Source of the DNA: Methylobacterium sp. Leaf125
Lineage (GTDB): Bacteria > Pseudomonadota > Alphaproteobacteria > Rhizobiales > Beijerinckiaceae
Length of the DNA: 64,000 nucleotides
NCBI RefSeq assembly: GCF_001423085.1
Contig: NZ_LMNU01000034.1
Coordinates: forward strand, 1-64,000
Direction: 5' to 3'
Shown: positions 8,476 to 16,286 of the stretch, one piece after another
Numbering within the stretch: the first letter of the stretch is position 1
How the letters are laid out: the number at the start of each line of letters is the position of its first letter
Notes under the pieces: model-generated
Databases searched by the model: none
What the model was told of the DNA's origin: nothing
What the model saw: only the letters and a program-made list of their open reading frames with translations
Made by a program: the position numbers and the translations under genes

Positions 8476-8720
8476 TGCGCGGCCTCCTCGCCCTCATCGC
8501 AGGCGGCCCCGGGCGGGTCGCCACCTCGGCTGCCTTCGCCGTGACGTGCGCCTTCCTCCTCGCCGGCAACGGCGGGGATCTCGCCCGGGCGGCCTGGTAC
8601 GCCTTTCTCTGGCTGAGCGCGTTCGCCCTGGCCTTCGGCACACTCGCATTCGTCGGGGCCGCCACCGGCGTCGCCGACGGGGCTTCCACCCCAGCGCCGA
8701 AGGAAGCCGACAATGGGTAG
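8475..8720 (+). CDS. small inner-membrane protein with two transmembrane segments
   Basis: An 81-residue protein starting at the ATG of a TGATG overlap. Two hydrophobic segments (about 14-32 and 38-66; AAFAVTCAFLLAG and YAFLWLSAFALAFGTLAFVG) are joined by a short charged turn and followed by a polar tail. A two-segment small protein in a phage-like operon could be a holin, but no endolysin gene is next to it, so this stays a guess. It overlaps the next gene by 8 bases. Confidence 0.5.
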   Translation: MRGLLALIAGGPGRVATSAAFAVTCAFLLAGNGGDLARAAWYAFLWLSAFALAFGTLAFVGAATGVADGASTPAPKEADNG

Positions 8721-9330
8721 CCTCGTCCGTTCCGTGGCTCGGGCCGGGGCCCGCGCGCGTTCCGCCAAGGCCGCCTCCACCCAGACCATCGTGATCGGCA
8801 AGCCCCATGAGCCGCCGGTGATCAAGGCCGACAAGGGTCTGCTCGGCGGGTCGTGCAATCGCACGGCCTGCCAGGCGCCCGGGGCGACGTGGGCTGAGGA
8901 TGCGAATGGTCCGTACTACTGCCGGTCCTGCGCCTGGCAGATCAGCCGGTGGATGCGAGGGGGCGGTCGGCTGGTCGACATGAAGGCATCCATGCCGGTC
9001 CCGGAGCCCCGTCACTGCGACCACTTCATCGAGGACCCGGCGCAGCCCGAGTGCCTGCGCCGGTTCCTCGACTACAACCGGCTCCCAGCGGCCGCGAAGT
9101 ACCCGACCAAGGACGATGACTTCGACGCCGGGATGGAGGCGCACCTGGGATGCCCGATGTGGCGCGACCCCGTCCCGGTGCTGTTCGCCGACCACGCCGG
9201 CCGGCGCGTCCGTGTCGTCATGGCGTCCCGGTTCGGCGACGTCGGCATCACCACCCACCTCGACGCCGAGAGCGGCTATGACCAGCGCGTCGCCGTTGAG
9301 GACCTCTCCAATTTCGCTGAGGCACCCTGA
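8713..9330 (+). CDS. hypothetical protein with cysteine-pair (zinc-ribbon-like) motif
   Basis: A 205-residue protein. Around residues 50-75 it has CNRTACQAPGATW followed by YYCRSCAW, i.e. two Cys-x4/2-Cys pairs about 20 residues apart, consistent with a small zinc ribbon. Further Cys/His residues (HCDHF, CLRRF, LGCPMW) may bind metal. No family name recognised. It overlaps the upstream membrane-protein gene by 8 bases and abuts the next start by one base. Confidence 0.5.
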   Translation: MGSLVRSVARAGARARSAKAASTQTIVIGKPHEPPVIKADKGLLGGSCNRTACQAPGATWAEDANGPYYCRSCAWQISRWMRGGGRLVDMKASMPVPEPRHCDHFIEDPAQPECLRRFLDYNRLPAAAKYPTKDDDFDAGMEAHLGCPMWRDPVPVLFADHAGRRVRVVMASRFGDVGITTHLDAESGYDQRVAVEDLSNFAEAP

Positions 9331-9818
9331 TGCGTCCCGTTCTCCCGATGCGCCTGCCGCCCCGGCTCCCGCCCGTGGTCCGCGGCGCCTGCGCCGTCAT
9401 CAGCCAGGCTGAGGCCGTGCTTCCCGAGCCGGTCGCCCCGGCGCCGGCCGCTGACGCCCCGCTGAAGGAGGTCCTCGCCGATCAGGCGGCGGCCATCGCC
9501 GCGACCGCGGACCCCGCCACGCTGGAGGCCGCCCGCCGGGAAGCCCGGGGCGCGAGCCTCGTCGCCGATCTCGACAGCGTTCTGGCGAGATGTCCCCTCG
9601 ACGAGGGCGCGCTCATGATCGACCTGCAGCCCGCCAAGGAGCATGAGCGCGCCCGGGCCCTCGCGCGTCGGGCGGCCCGCTGCGACGGTTCAGCCGCCCG
9701 GCTGCGGGCGTACCTCCGCGCCGACTGGCACCCCCGCCACGCCGAGCTGGTCGATCTCCACGCTCGCCTCGACGCCGAGGGCGACCGCCTGATGGCCGAA
9801 TCGCGGCGGCTCGCGTAG
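9330..9818 (+). CDS. hypothetical Ala/Arg-rich helical protein
   Basis: A 162-residue protein starting in a TGATG overlap. After a Pro-rich N-terminus the sequence is almost wholly helical, with many Ala, Arg, Asp and Glu (for example EHERARALARRAARCDG). It closes the overlapping gene string that begins at 7007. No domain recognised. Confidence 0.45.
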   Translation: MRPVLPMRLPPRLPPVVRGACAVISQAEAVLPEPVAPAPAADAPLKEVLADQAAAIAATADPATLEAARREARGASLVADLDSVLARCPLDEGALMIDLQPAKEHERARALARRAARCDGSAARLRAYLRADWHPRHAELVDLHARLDAEGDRLMAESRRLA

Positions 9819-9898
9819 GGGCCGCCTGGTGCCTTGCTTGTCCATACGTACGCTGGTCCCCGGGACGGGCCGAGTGCCCGCGGGACAGGGGACAGGAC

Positions 9899-10339
9899 AT
9901 GGCATTCGCTAGGAGCACACCGGTCAGCGACATCATCGCGGCGCAGATGGCCGCCACCGGCGGGGACCGCCACATCGCCGAGGGGGTCGCCTACCGGCGC
10001 GGCGGGGTCGACATGAAGCGCTGGCTGACCCACGTCGCCGAGTGGACGCCCGCGGGCTACGTCGTCCGCGAGAGCCCCATCCCGGGACCCAAGTATAAGT
10101 GCGAGATCTTCAGCCTCCGGCCGGACGGCTCCGAGAAGAAGATCTGCGCCTACGTCGACCCCGAGCGGATGGACGGTGAGATCGTCCGCGAGATGATCCG
10201 CCTGTACGAGCGCGGTATCGCCCACGAGCAGTCCCGGCAGCGGCAGGAAGCCCTCGCGGCGCGCCCGGCGGCGGCGGCCAAGCGCCGCCCCAAGGCCATC
10301 GAGCCCGAGGAGGCCGCGGCCCCCGGAATGGGTCGCTAG
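9899..10339 (+). CDS. hypothetical element protein
   Basis: A 146-residue protein whose ATG follows GGGACAGGACAT-type purine-rich sequence. The central part (KYKCEIFSLRPDGSEKKICAYVDPERM) looks like a small alpha/beta domain, and the C-terminus is Ala/Arg-rich and basic. It is the last rightward gene before the hairpin terminator at 10360. No family recognised. Confidence 0.5.
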   Translation: MAFARSTPVSDIIAAQMAATGGDRHIAEGVAYRRGGVDMKRWLTHVAEWTPAGYVVRESPIPGPKYKCEIFSLRPDGSEKKICAYVDPERMDGEIVREMIRLYERGIAHEQSRQRQEALAARPAAAAKRRPKAIEPEEAAAPGMGR

Positions 10340-10359
10340 ACGCAACCACCCCCGAAACC

Positions 10360-10390
10360 GAAGGGCCCCGGATCGTCTCCGGGGCCCTTC
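10360..10390. terminator. bidirectional hairpin terminator
   Basis: A perfect 13-bp stem (10360-10372 with 10378-10390; GAAGGGCCCCGGA against TCCGGGGCCCTTC) closes the 5-base loop TCGTC. It lies between the convergent genes ending at 10339 and 10392 and can serve both. Confidence 0.75.
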
Positions 10391-10391
10391 C

Positions 10392-10964
10392 TCATTCCGC
10401 GTCGTCGTCGTCGGGACGCCGTTCCTCGGGCTGCTTGGGCGTCGCGGCGAGGCGCTCCCGGATCTCGGCGAGGCTCACCGGGCGGTAGCCCCAGCAATCC
10501 ATGCCGACGTCGCAGGAGCGGGACGTCCCGGGCAGCGAGCCATGAGAGTGCCCGAACAAATGGATGGCGCCCCTCCATAGACCATTCCAGGTCCGGAGGG
10601 CGTAGTGGCACATGACGATCCGGGTGCCGTCGACGTGGATCGTGCGCATGTCCGCCGGATCGCTGGCCCAGCCGAGTTCGATGTGCCGCGGACCGTCGTG
10701 GTTGCCGATGACCAGATGCTTCCGGCCATTGAGCCGCGCGAAGATCGCCTGGCACCGCTCCGGCGAGGAATTCATCGCGAAGTCGCCGAGGAAGAACACG
10801 TCGTGCGCGGGGCGGACGCGGCTGTTCCAGGCGTGAATCAGATCCTCGTCGTGGCGGGCGATGTCGTCCCAGGGACGGTTGGCCATCCGCAGGACGCCTC
10901 GGTGTCCGAAATGGGCGTCGGCGGTGAACCAGGTCGTGTTGGGGTTGAACGTCGGGCTCTTCAT
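10392..10964 (-). CDS. calcineurin-like metallophosphoesterase
   Basis: A 190-residue protein with the complete metallophosphoesterase motif set in order: DAHFGH (residues about 16-21), GDF (about 60), GNHD (about 87-90), MCHY (about 119) and GHSHG (about 137-141). These bind the two-metal centre that hydrolyses phosphomonoesters or diesters. The short form (about 190 residues) is typical of phage and mobile-element phosphoesterases with unknown natural substrate. It is transcribed leftward, against the upstream string, and ends at the shared terminator. Confidence 0.85.
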   Translation of the reverse strand: MKSPTFNPNTTWFTADAHFGHRGVLRMANRPWDDIARHDEDLIHAWNSRVRPAHDVFFLGDFAMNSSPERCQAIFARLNGRKHLVIGNHDGPRHIELGWASDPADMRTIHVDGTRIVMCHYALRTWNGLWRGAIHLFGHSHGSLPGTSRSCDVGMDCWGYRPVSLAEIRERLAATPKQPEERRPDDDDAE

Positions 10965-11178
10965 GATGGCAGCCTCCGTGAGGGGGGGGCTGCGCGCGCG
11001 GCGTCACGCCCCCGGGATGGGTCTCTCGTGCGGGGTGGGGCGCGCTATTCGTTTCACCGGGGGCCTCTCGGGCGCTGGGGGGAATCGACAGGATCGCAGC
11101 TCGCGGGGACCGGTCAAGCTCGCGCCGGGGCGATGCCGACAGCGTGATGAAGGAAGGCTTAAGTGGTTCTGCGAGGGG
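10965..11178. other. intergenic stretch between divergent element genes
   Basis: GC-rich sequence upstream of the phosphoesterase, with no gene I can support. It must hold the leftward promoter of the phosphoesterase gene. Together with the inverted repeat at 11179-11226 and the LexA box at 11253-11267 it makes up a 320-base non-coding control region. Confidence 0.35.
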
Positions 11179-11226
11179 ACGTGCATTCCTATACCCGGGG
11201 GCGCTCCCGGGTATGGAAATGCACGT
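11179..11226. repeat. large inverted repeat, 21-base arms
   Basis: The arms 11179-11199 and 11206-11226 (ACGTGCATT...ATACCCGGG and its complement) match at 19 of 21 positions and are separated by six bases (GGCGCT). Each arm carries CCCGGG at the centre side. The repeat lies 27 bases upstream of a LexA box, in a region with no coding sequence. It could be an RNA hairpin, a protein-binding palindrome or a recombination site. Confidence 0.65.
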
Positions 11227-11252
11227 CGGACCCCGTTGACCCGCGCCCGCTT

Positions 11253-11267
11253 GTTCCTATTTTGTTC
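11253..11267 (+). promoter_or_regulatory. LexA (SOS) box of alphaproteobacterial type
   Basis: GTTC-CTATTTT-GTTC fits exactly the alphaproteobacterial LexA consensus GTTC-N7-GTTC. The second half-site ends 17 bases before the ATG at 11285, so bound LexA would cover the promoter or start of the small gene there. DNA damage would then release its expression. Confidence 0.65.
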
Positions 11268-11284
11268 TCATGCGGAGGCGGGAC

Positions 11285-11503
11285 ATGCACGGCTACGACG
11301 ACGTCGCGATTTCACCGGCCGGCGAGGAGCGGGACGCCCTCTGGCGCGCCCTGGCCGAAGACGTCGCCGAGGCGGCGGGTCCCCGCCGCGGCAGGGCTGG
11401 ATTCGTGTCGGCCGAGCGCCCGGCCGACCTGGCGCGGGCCCTCGGCCGGGACCGGCGAGCTAGGCGGGAACGAGCGCCTTCCGCTTGGTCGCGAGCTTCC
11501 TGA
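11285..11503 (+). CDS. small SOS-controlled protein of unknown function
   Basis: A 72-residue protein (MHGYDDVAISPAGEERDALW and on). The start is the ATG at 11285, because GGAGG (11274-11278) is six bases upstream; an in-frame ATG at 11270 lies before that site. The protein is acidic at first, then Arg/Ala-rich. The last 44 bases overlap the 3' end of the convergent integrase gene. The LexA box in front suggests a role in damage-triggered behaviour of the element, such as derepression or excision, but the sequence itself names no family. Confidence 0.5.
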   Translation: MHGYDDVAISPAGEERDALWRALAEDVAEAAGPRRGRAGFVSAERPADLARALGRDRRARRERAPSAWSRAS

Positions 11504-13025
11504 CCGTGCGCGGTCGCGCCGGCGGCAGGGGCACGCGGGCGATGGCCTCGCGCTCCCGCTCGTAGGCCTCCAGGATCGCCTCGCACCACAGAGCCAGCCC
11601 CTCGGCTTTGAGCTCCATCCTTTGCGCGCGGTCGTAGTGGAGCCGGGTCACCGCCGCTGTCCGCTCGCGCTCATCCGCCTTCCCGTCGACATGGTCGAGG
11701 ATGGCGGCCGCGGCCCCGCCCAGGCGCCGCTCCCCGAGGAACGTCGCGAGACCGCGCCGTACGTCGTGCGGTGTCCAGCGGCGGATGCCGTAGAGCGCGA
11801 ACAGGTCGACCTTGCCCTCGGCGCGCTTGCCCTCCCGGAGCCCCTGCAGGCGGCTCAACAGTTGGTTGGTCGCCAGGTAGGAGACGTGCCCATCCCCGCG
11901 GCGTGACGGGAACATCCACGGGCTTGGCGCCTCCCGACCCCAGGCGTCCTCCTGGCGGTAGCGCTCGATGACGGCCCAGGCCTCCGGCGGGATGGGCACG
12001 CCGTGGGGCATTTCACTCTTCATCACCGCGCCCGGCCAGCCGACAGCGGTCCAGCCAGGCAATTCGTTGGAGAACTGGGGGACGCACGAGCTCACCTGCG
12101 TGGTGACGAGCGCGCCGGTACGCTGGGCGGTCAGCACGACGGCCCAGAGCGCCCCGAGCAGACCCGCGCCCGTAGCGTGCTCGGTCTGCCCGAGCGAGCG
12201 GTGGCGCTCCGCGACGGCGAGCGTCCTGGCAAGCTCCTCGACCGTCGGCACGTGGTCACGCGTCCCGGGCGTGTAGTCGACGGTCAGCCGGTCCCACCAC
12301 GGGAACTCCATGCGCACGAGCCTGCAGCGGAGCGGCTGCGCCCGCCAGCCCCATGTCATCGCGTCGCGGAACTGGCCGATGACCCTCTTGGCCGCGCTGC
12401 GCTTCGTGCCGCCATCCTCCAGCAGCCGCTGCCGGACGCCCAGCATCGTCTCCAGGTCCAGTCCGGCGACGGTGACCATCGACAGGCCGGCGAGCTCGGG
12501 GTGTCGGAGGTAGCTCTCGTAGCTGGCGCGCCAGCGCCCCTCCTTCAGCCGTGGAAGCTTCCAGGCGAGGTAGGCGTCGATCAGGTCACCGAGAACCCAG
12601 GGCCCGTCCCGCCGGCGCACCTCGACGGTCTGGGTCTCGGGCTCCTCCTCGGGCCACGCGGCGTCCAGAGCCTCCTCGACGCTGCCGGTCCGGCGCAGTG
12701 CCTCCTCGTAGATGCGAGTTTCCATCGTCGGCTGGTGCAGCCCGGGGACGGCGAGGCGGATGCGCTCGGCTTGGTCACGGGCCTGGGCCAGGGAGATAAC
12801 CGCGGCGTCTCCGATGCGGACCGTGCCGGACTTCGACTTCCGCATCCACGTCGCCGAGTTCCGGGTCACCCGCAGGACGAGGCCGGCGCAGTCAGCGTCG
12901 ACGAGATCGAGGCCGCGCCCGGGGACCGTCCCCTTGCGGATCATGGCGCGCGCCTTGGTCACGTGCCCCGCGGTCAACGCCACGCGCTCCCGGGCGTACG
13001 AGCCCCTGCCACCCTCGACTGCCAT
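11460..13025 (-). CDS. int: tyrosine-recombinase integrase
   Basis: A 521-residue protein. The C-terminal catalytic domain shows the first active-site Arg in LTAQRTGAL, the His-x-x-Arg pair in PHDVRRGLATFLGERR, a further His in ILDHVDG and the nucleophile Tyr in RLHYDRAQR. The N-terminal part carries the arm-type and core-binding segments. The ATG at 13025 follows GGGAGGGA at good spacing, so I prefer it to a TTG 45 bases upstream. The gene reads away from the tRNA-Gly-like sequence at 13150, the usual position of an integrase next to its attachment site. Confidence 0.88.
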   Translation of the reverse strand: MAVEGGRGSYARERVALTAGHVTKARAMIRKGTVPGRGLDLVDADCAGLVLRVTRNSATWMRKSKSGTVRIGDAAVISLAQARDQAERIRLAVPGLHQPTMETRIYEEALRRTGSVEEALDAAWPEEEPETQTVEVRRRDGPWVLGDLIDAYLAWKLPRLKEGRWRASYESYLRHPELAGLSMVTVAGLDLETMLGVRQRLLEDGGTKRSAAKRVIGQFRDAMTWGWRAQPLRCRLVRMEFPWWDRLTVDYTPGTRDHVPTVEELARTLAVAERHRSLGQTEHATGAGLLGALWAVVLTAQRTGALVTTQVSSCVPQFSNELPGWTAVGWPGAVMKSEMPHGVPIPPEAWAVIERYRQEDAWGREAPSPWMFPSRRGDGHVSYLATNQLLSRLQGLREGKRAEGKVDLFALYGIRRWTPHDVRRGLATFLGERRLGGAAAAILDHVDGKADERERTAAVTRLHYDRAQRMELKAEGLALWCEAILEAYEREREAIARVPLPPARPRTVRKLATKRKALVPA

Positions 13026-13149
13026 CCGGTCCCTCCCGCTGGATACCACCGGGATACCACCTGACACCAATCACCCTGGCAAGGCGGGCGTTAACCGTGG
13101 GAACGCGATTTCCCCTGTATTTTCGGGCGGTTGGTTACTGAAACCCTGG

Positions 13150-13226
13150 GCGGGAGGGATGCAGTCGGGTTGACAATCCAGCCTTCCAAGCTGAATACCC
13201 GGGTTCGATTCCCGGTACCCGCTCCA
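13150..13226 (+). tRNA. tRNA-Gly(UCC)-like sequence with degenerate D-arm; probable attachment site
   Basis: The 3' part is a good tRNA: anticodon loop CTTCCAA (UCC, glycine), the T-arm CCGGGTTCGATTCCCGG, and acceptor strand TACCCGC-T-CCA ending at 13226. The 5' acceptor GCGGG (13150-13154) pairs with CCCGC, but positions 6-7 mismatch, the D-stem (ATGC against ACAA) does not form, and the first anticodon-stem pair is C-A. From 13179 on the sequence looks like a 3' tRNA segment restored by integration. It lies 125 bases from the integrase start. It is either an att site carrying a tRNA fragment or a decayed tRNA; a working tRNA is less likely. Confidence 0.5.
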
Positions 13227-13778
13227 TCCGGCTACTAGAGCCGACGCTGCAGACGACGCCCAATATGATTGCCACGATCAAGCGAATGAAAGACTGATCG
13301 ATTGGTCTGGGACAGCTTGTCTAGATACCATAGTGTTTCACAAAACATTTTTCGCTGACAGCATCAGTAAACTGATTTTTTGCAGTTCATTGGGATATCG
13401 GAGCGACAGCTCCTTTGCGCTTTCAACGATACTGAGGCACACGTCTGCAGACCTGATTCGTTTGTGGTCCAAATGCTAGTCAGACAGAAGTCTTAATCCA
13501 TCGACCTTTTAGAAAAATGCATGAAACGACTGTCTTTTGCGGAAGCATGCCGATTCGAGGCGTAGCCTAACCCGAAAGTATTGCACATTTAGGAACATAA
13601 TCTGGACTGTGCCGCTGCGCACACCGAGGCACGATTTTGCCATGGTTCAGACCTAGCCGTAAGGCATCGGGGAGCAAAACGCCGAGAACTTAGTAAACCG
13701 AACGTTTACGGTTTTCGGCAACCTTGCGTTCACCATGATCCGTGCCCCGCGCGCGATTCGGTAGAGGGTGAGATCACG
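13227..13778. other. gene-free stretch right of the attachment site
   Basis: About 550 bases of lower GC than the surroundings, without a supported gene on either strand. The last 60 bases hold the start region of the DUF882 gene (AGAGGGTGAG before GTG). No clear terminator or repeat seen. The lower GC and lack of genes fit leftover element sequence or a junction scar. Confidence 0.35.
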
Positions 13779-15260
13779 GTGGGTAAGTCTCTGCGGAACG
13801 GCCGGACGACCCAACGCGCTGTCTCGCTGAAGCGGGCCCGACGTCTACCGGTCATCGTCGCTAGTTTCGGTCTCGCTCTCCTTGGGGGAACCCGTGGCAC
13901 ACAGGACGCCGTCGCCAATGGCGATACCCGGACCCTGTCGATCTATCACACCCATACGAAGGAAAGCCTGACGGTTACCTTCAAGCGCGACGGACGTTAC
14001 GACCGGGCGGCTCTCGAACAGCTGAACTGGCTCCTGCGTGACTGGCGGGTCGACGAGCCGATCAAGATGGATCCGCGCCTGTTCGACACGGTCTGGGAAG
14101 CCTACCGGTCGGTAGGATCGCAGGAACCCATCAACGTCGTCTCTGCCTATCGCTCGCCCGGCACCAACGCGATGCTGCGCCGACGATCCAAGATGGTCGC
14201 CGAGTACAGTCAGCATATGCTCGGTAAGGCGATGGATTTCTATCTACCGGACGTGTCGATCGACCAGATTCGTGCCATCGGTATGCGGATGCAAAGGGGC
14301 GGCGTCGGTTGGTATCCGCGCTCAAACTCGCCCTTCGTACACCTCGACGTGGGTTCAGTCCGCTCCTGGCCGCGCATGACGCACGATCAGCTGGCTCGTC
14401 TTTTCCCGGATGGAAAGACTGTACACCTCCCTTCCGACAATCGGCCCCTGCCCGGCTATGAAACGGCCCGTACCGAGATCCTTGCGCGGGGCGGCACGGT
14501 CCTCGGGATCACGGAAGTGGCGCAGATGGACGAGGATGATGGGCCAAGCATCAAGGGGTTCTTCGCCAGTCTCTTTGGCGGAGGCTCGCAGAATACCGTA
14601 ACGCCGGTTCAGATGGCAGCGAAAGCGTCTGTGGGACCGCGCCCGAAGGCAACTGCCATCGTTATTGCCAGTGCCGATCCCGAGGACCCCGTCGGTGCGC
14701 GCTCAGCGCTTGCGTACGCAGCACCCGCCACGGATGAGGCTCTGAAGAGCAATCTGCTTGAACGTGACGGCCGCGACGCCCAGAGCCTCTTGACCGGTGA
14801 GACGCAAGCGGCTGCAAAATCAGCGCCGGATGCGGCCATTTCAGCGTCTCTGCCGCTACCGCCTCGCCGTCCAGCCGAATTTGTAGCCGTAACTGCTGCT
14901 CTGACGATGCCCCTCCCGCCCCCTCGGCCTGCTGTACATCTTGCCGGTCTCGGCAATGCCGGTATGGTTAATCTTACCCCAGATGCGCCACCCCGTGCGG
15001 TGCCTGTACCGGCCAATGCGGATTCGCGAACCCAGCTACATGCGCTCTTCGTTGCGGCTGCCACGGATGTCGAATCCGCAAGCCGTGCGGCACCGGTGAA
15101 ACTTGCAAAGGCGAAGGCAAAGCTCGACGGAGCGCCGACGGCGATTGTCTTGCCGCAAACTGGAATCGCCACACGCTTCTCGGCTCGGAGCCCCGGCGAC
15201 GATCTCGCGGCCTCGCGTTTTACTGGCTCGGCGACACGCGTTGTGCCTGTTAACCGCTGA
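13779..15260 (+). CDS. exported DUF882 / M15-like peptidoglycan peptidase
   Basis: A 493-residue protein starting at GTG after AGAGGGTGAG. Residues 20-45 form a signal segment (RLPVIVASFGLALLGG). Residues about 50-220 are the DUF882 domain (peptidase M15-like, YcbK family): VSAYRSPGTNAMLRR, SQHMLGKAMDFYLPDV and SPFVHLDVGSVRSW hold the zinc-binding His-x6-Asp and final His. The family is thought to cleave or remodel peptide bonds in peptidoglycan. The last 270 residues are a low-complexity Ala/Pro-rich tail with three repeats of LPPRRP / LPPPRP, possibly wall-spanning. Confidence 0.85.
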   Translation: MGKSLRNGRTTQRAVSLKRARRLPVIVASFGLALLGGTRGTQDAVANGDTRTLSIYHTHTKESLTVTFKRDGRYDRAALEQLNWLLRDWRVDEPIKMDPRLFDTVWEAYRSVGSQEPINVVSAYRSPGTNAMLRRRSKMVAEYSQHMLGKAMDFYLPDVSIDQIRAIGMRMQRGGVGWYPRSNSPFVHLDVGSVRSWPRMTHDQLARLFPDGKTVHLPSDNRPLPGYETARTEILARGGTVLGITEVAQMDEDDGPSIKGFFASLFGGGSQNTVTPVQMAAKASVGPRPKATAIVIASADPEDPVGARSALAYAAPATDEALKSNLLERDGRDAQSLLTGETQAAAKSAPDAAISASLPLPPRRPAEFVAVTAALTMPLPPPRPAVHLAGLGNAGMVNLTPDAPPRAVPVPANADSRTQLHALFVAAATDVESASRAAPVKLAKAKAKLDGAPTAIVLPQTGIATRFSARSPGDDLAASRFTGSATRVVPVNR

Positions 15261-15968
15261 TTACAGTGTGGTTGTTCCGGGAAAGTTTAAACGACCGGCT
15301 TTGCATTTGCTTGAGCTCTTAACCGACGACGGTCATCGGTTGCGAGCTCACGAGCCTGCGGGCCCCGCCTTGGCGATTTGGCGACCCTGCCGCAGGGGTC
15401 GTCCAGCATAGAGTCGTCGAGCGTTCGCGGTCGGGGGGACCAGGCAGGAGTCCGCACACAAGGAGAAAGGTTGCTCGTCCCTGTAATCCCGACGCGACCC
15501 GAATATTTCGATCGCGCGCAAATTTCCGCGACAAAGCTCTTTTCTCGAGCCCGATCACCGGGTGGCGTCACCTAAAGAGACAATCAATCAAGCCAAATAC
15601 GACTAACTAAAATCAATAAATATCTGTATATTTTTAATCACCGGGATTCAATTGGCAATACGCATGGCAAAGATTGAAGCATTTAGGCACATGATGTGCT
15701 GCTGAAGGATATTTTTTTAGCCTGGATTTTACTAGTGTGCCTTTCCCGGTCCACTCGAACTGATCCATATTCTTCAATCTAAGTTTGCACTGACTTCTCA
15801 GTTGCGACAAGACTTCTATTGTGTGCGAAAGCGTCGCCAATCCCCCAAATGGGACATGCAGATCTGAATTCATTTCGTACACAAGGAGAGAACTCCTGAG
15901 TTGGGAGAATCCGGCAATCGGTCGATTAGGACCGTCATGGCCCAGAATTCGAAAGAAGGGGGTCCCTG
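15261..15968. other. gene-poor, partly AT-rich stretch
   Basis: About 700 bases. The centre (15570-15800) is much richer in A and T than the rest of the window, a sign of recent transfer or of a non-coding region. An open frame of 82 residues on the minus strand (15634-15882, GTG start) has unremarkable composition and no recognised family; I do not accept it as a gene. Confidence 0.35.
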
Positions 15969-16127
15969 ATGTTCACGGTAAGTGCGAGTTTCCTGCTGGC
16001 CGGCATTGCTTTGGCAGCCGCGGCACAGGCTTCGCCGCGGCGTCGGAGCGTCTTGGAATGGGCCGGCGGCACCCTGCTCATCGCAGGGCTCAGTCTGCTT
16101 GGCGCAGGACTTCGATTGTTCCGATAA
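15969..16127 (+). CDS. small membrane protein, 52 residues
   Basis: MFTVSASFLLAGIALAAAAQ, then SPRRRSVLEWAGG and a second hydrophobic stretch LLIAGLSLLGAGLRLF. This gives two membrane segments with a basic connecting loop (RRR) that should face the cytoplasm. GAAGGGGG precedes the ATG at suitable spacing. Codon use is normal for the genome. Too short for a family assignment; small two-segment proteins of this kind are often paired with regulators or stress responses, but nothing nearby shows that. Confidence 0.45.
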   Translation: MFTVSASFLLAGIALAAAAQASPRRRSVLEWAGGTLLIAGLSLLGAGLRLFR

Positions 16128-16286
16128 TGTGCTGGCCGCTGCGGCGCCGCAGACCGATCGCTCTATGATGAGGCGAACAGAACTCCTGGTCCGAGCGCCC
16201 TTTATGCGGGATATGGTACGCATCCACACCAACAAGCTCGGGATGGCGCTCCTGCTCCCGCTCATCCCGACTCGCTTCGGCCTTGA

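Noticed and set aside
8475..8720. Holin assignment for the small two-segment membrane protein
   Set aside because: Topology would allow it, but there is no endolysin beside it and no sequence motif, so only a membrane protein is claimed.
12003..13064. A 353-residue plus-strand open frame
   Set aside because: Antisense to the integrase with its full set of catalytic residues.
15634..15882. An 82-residue minus-strand frame in AT-rich DNA
   Set aside because: No recognised family and only a GTG start; kept only as a note in the gap entry.
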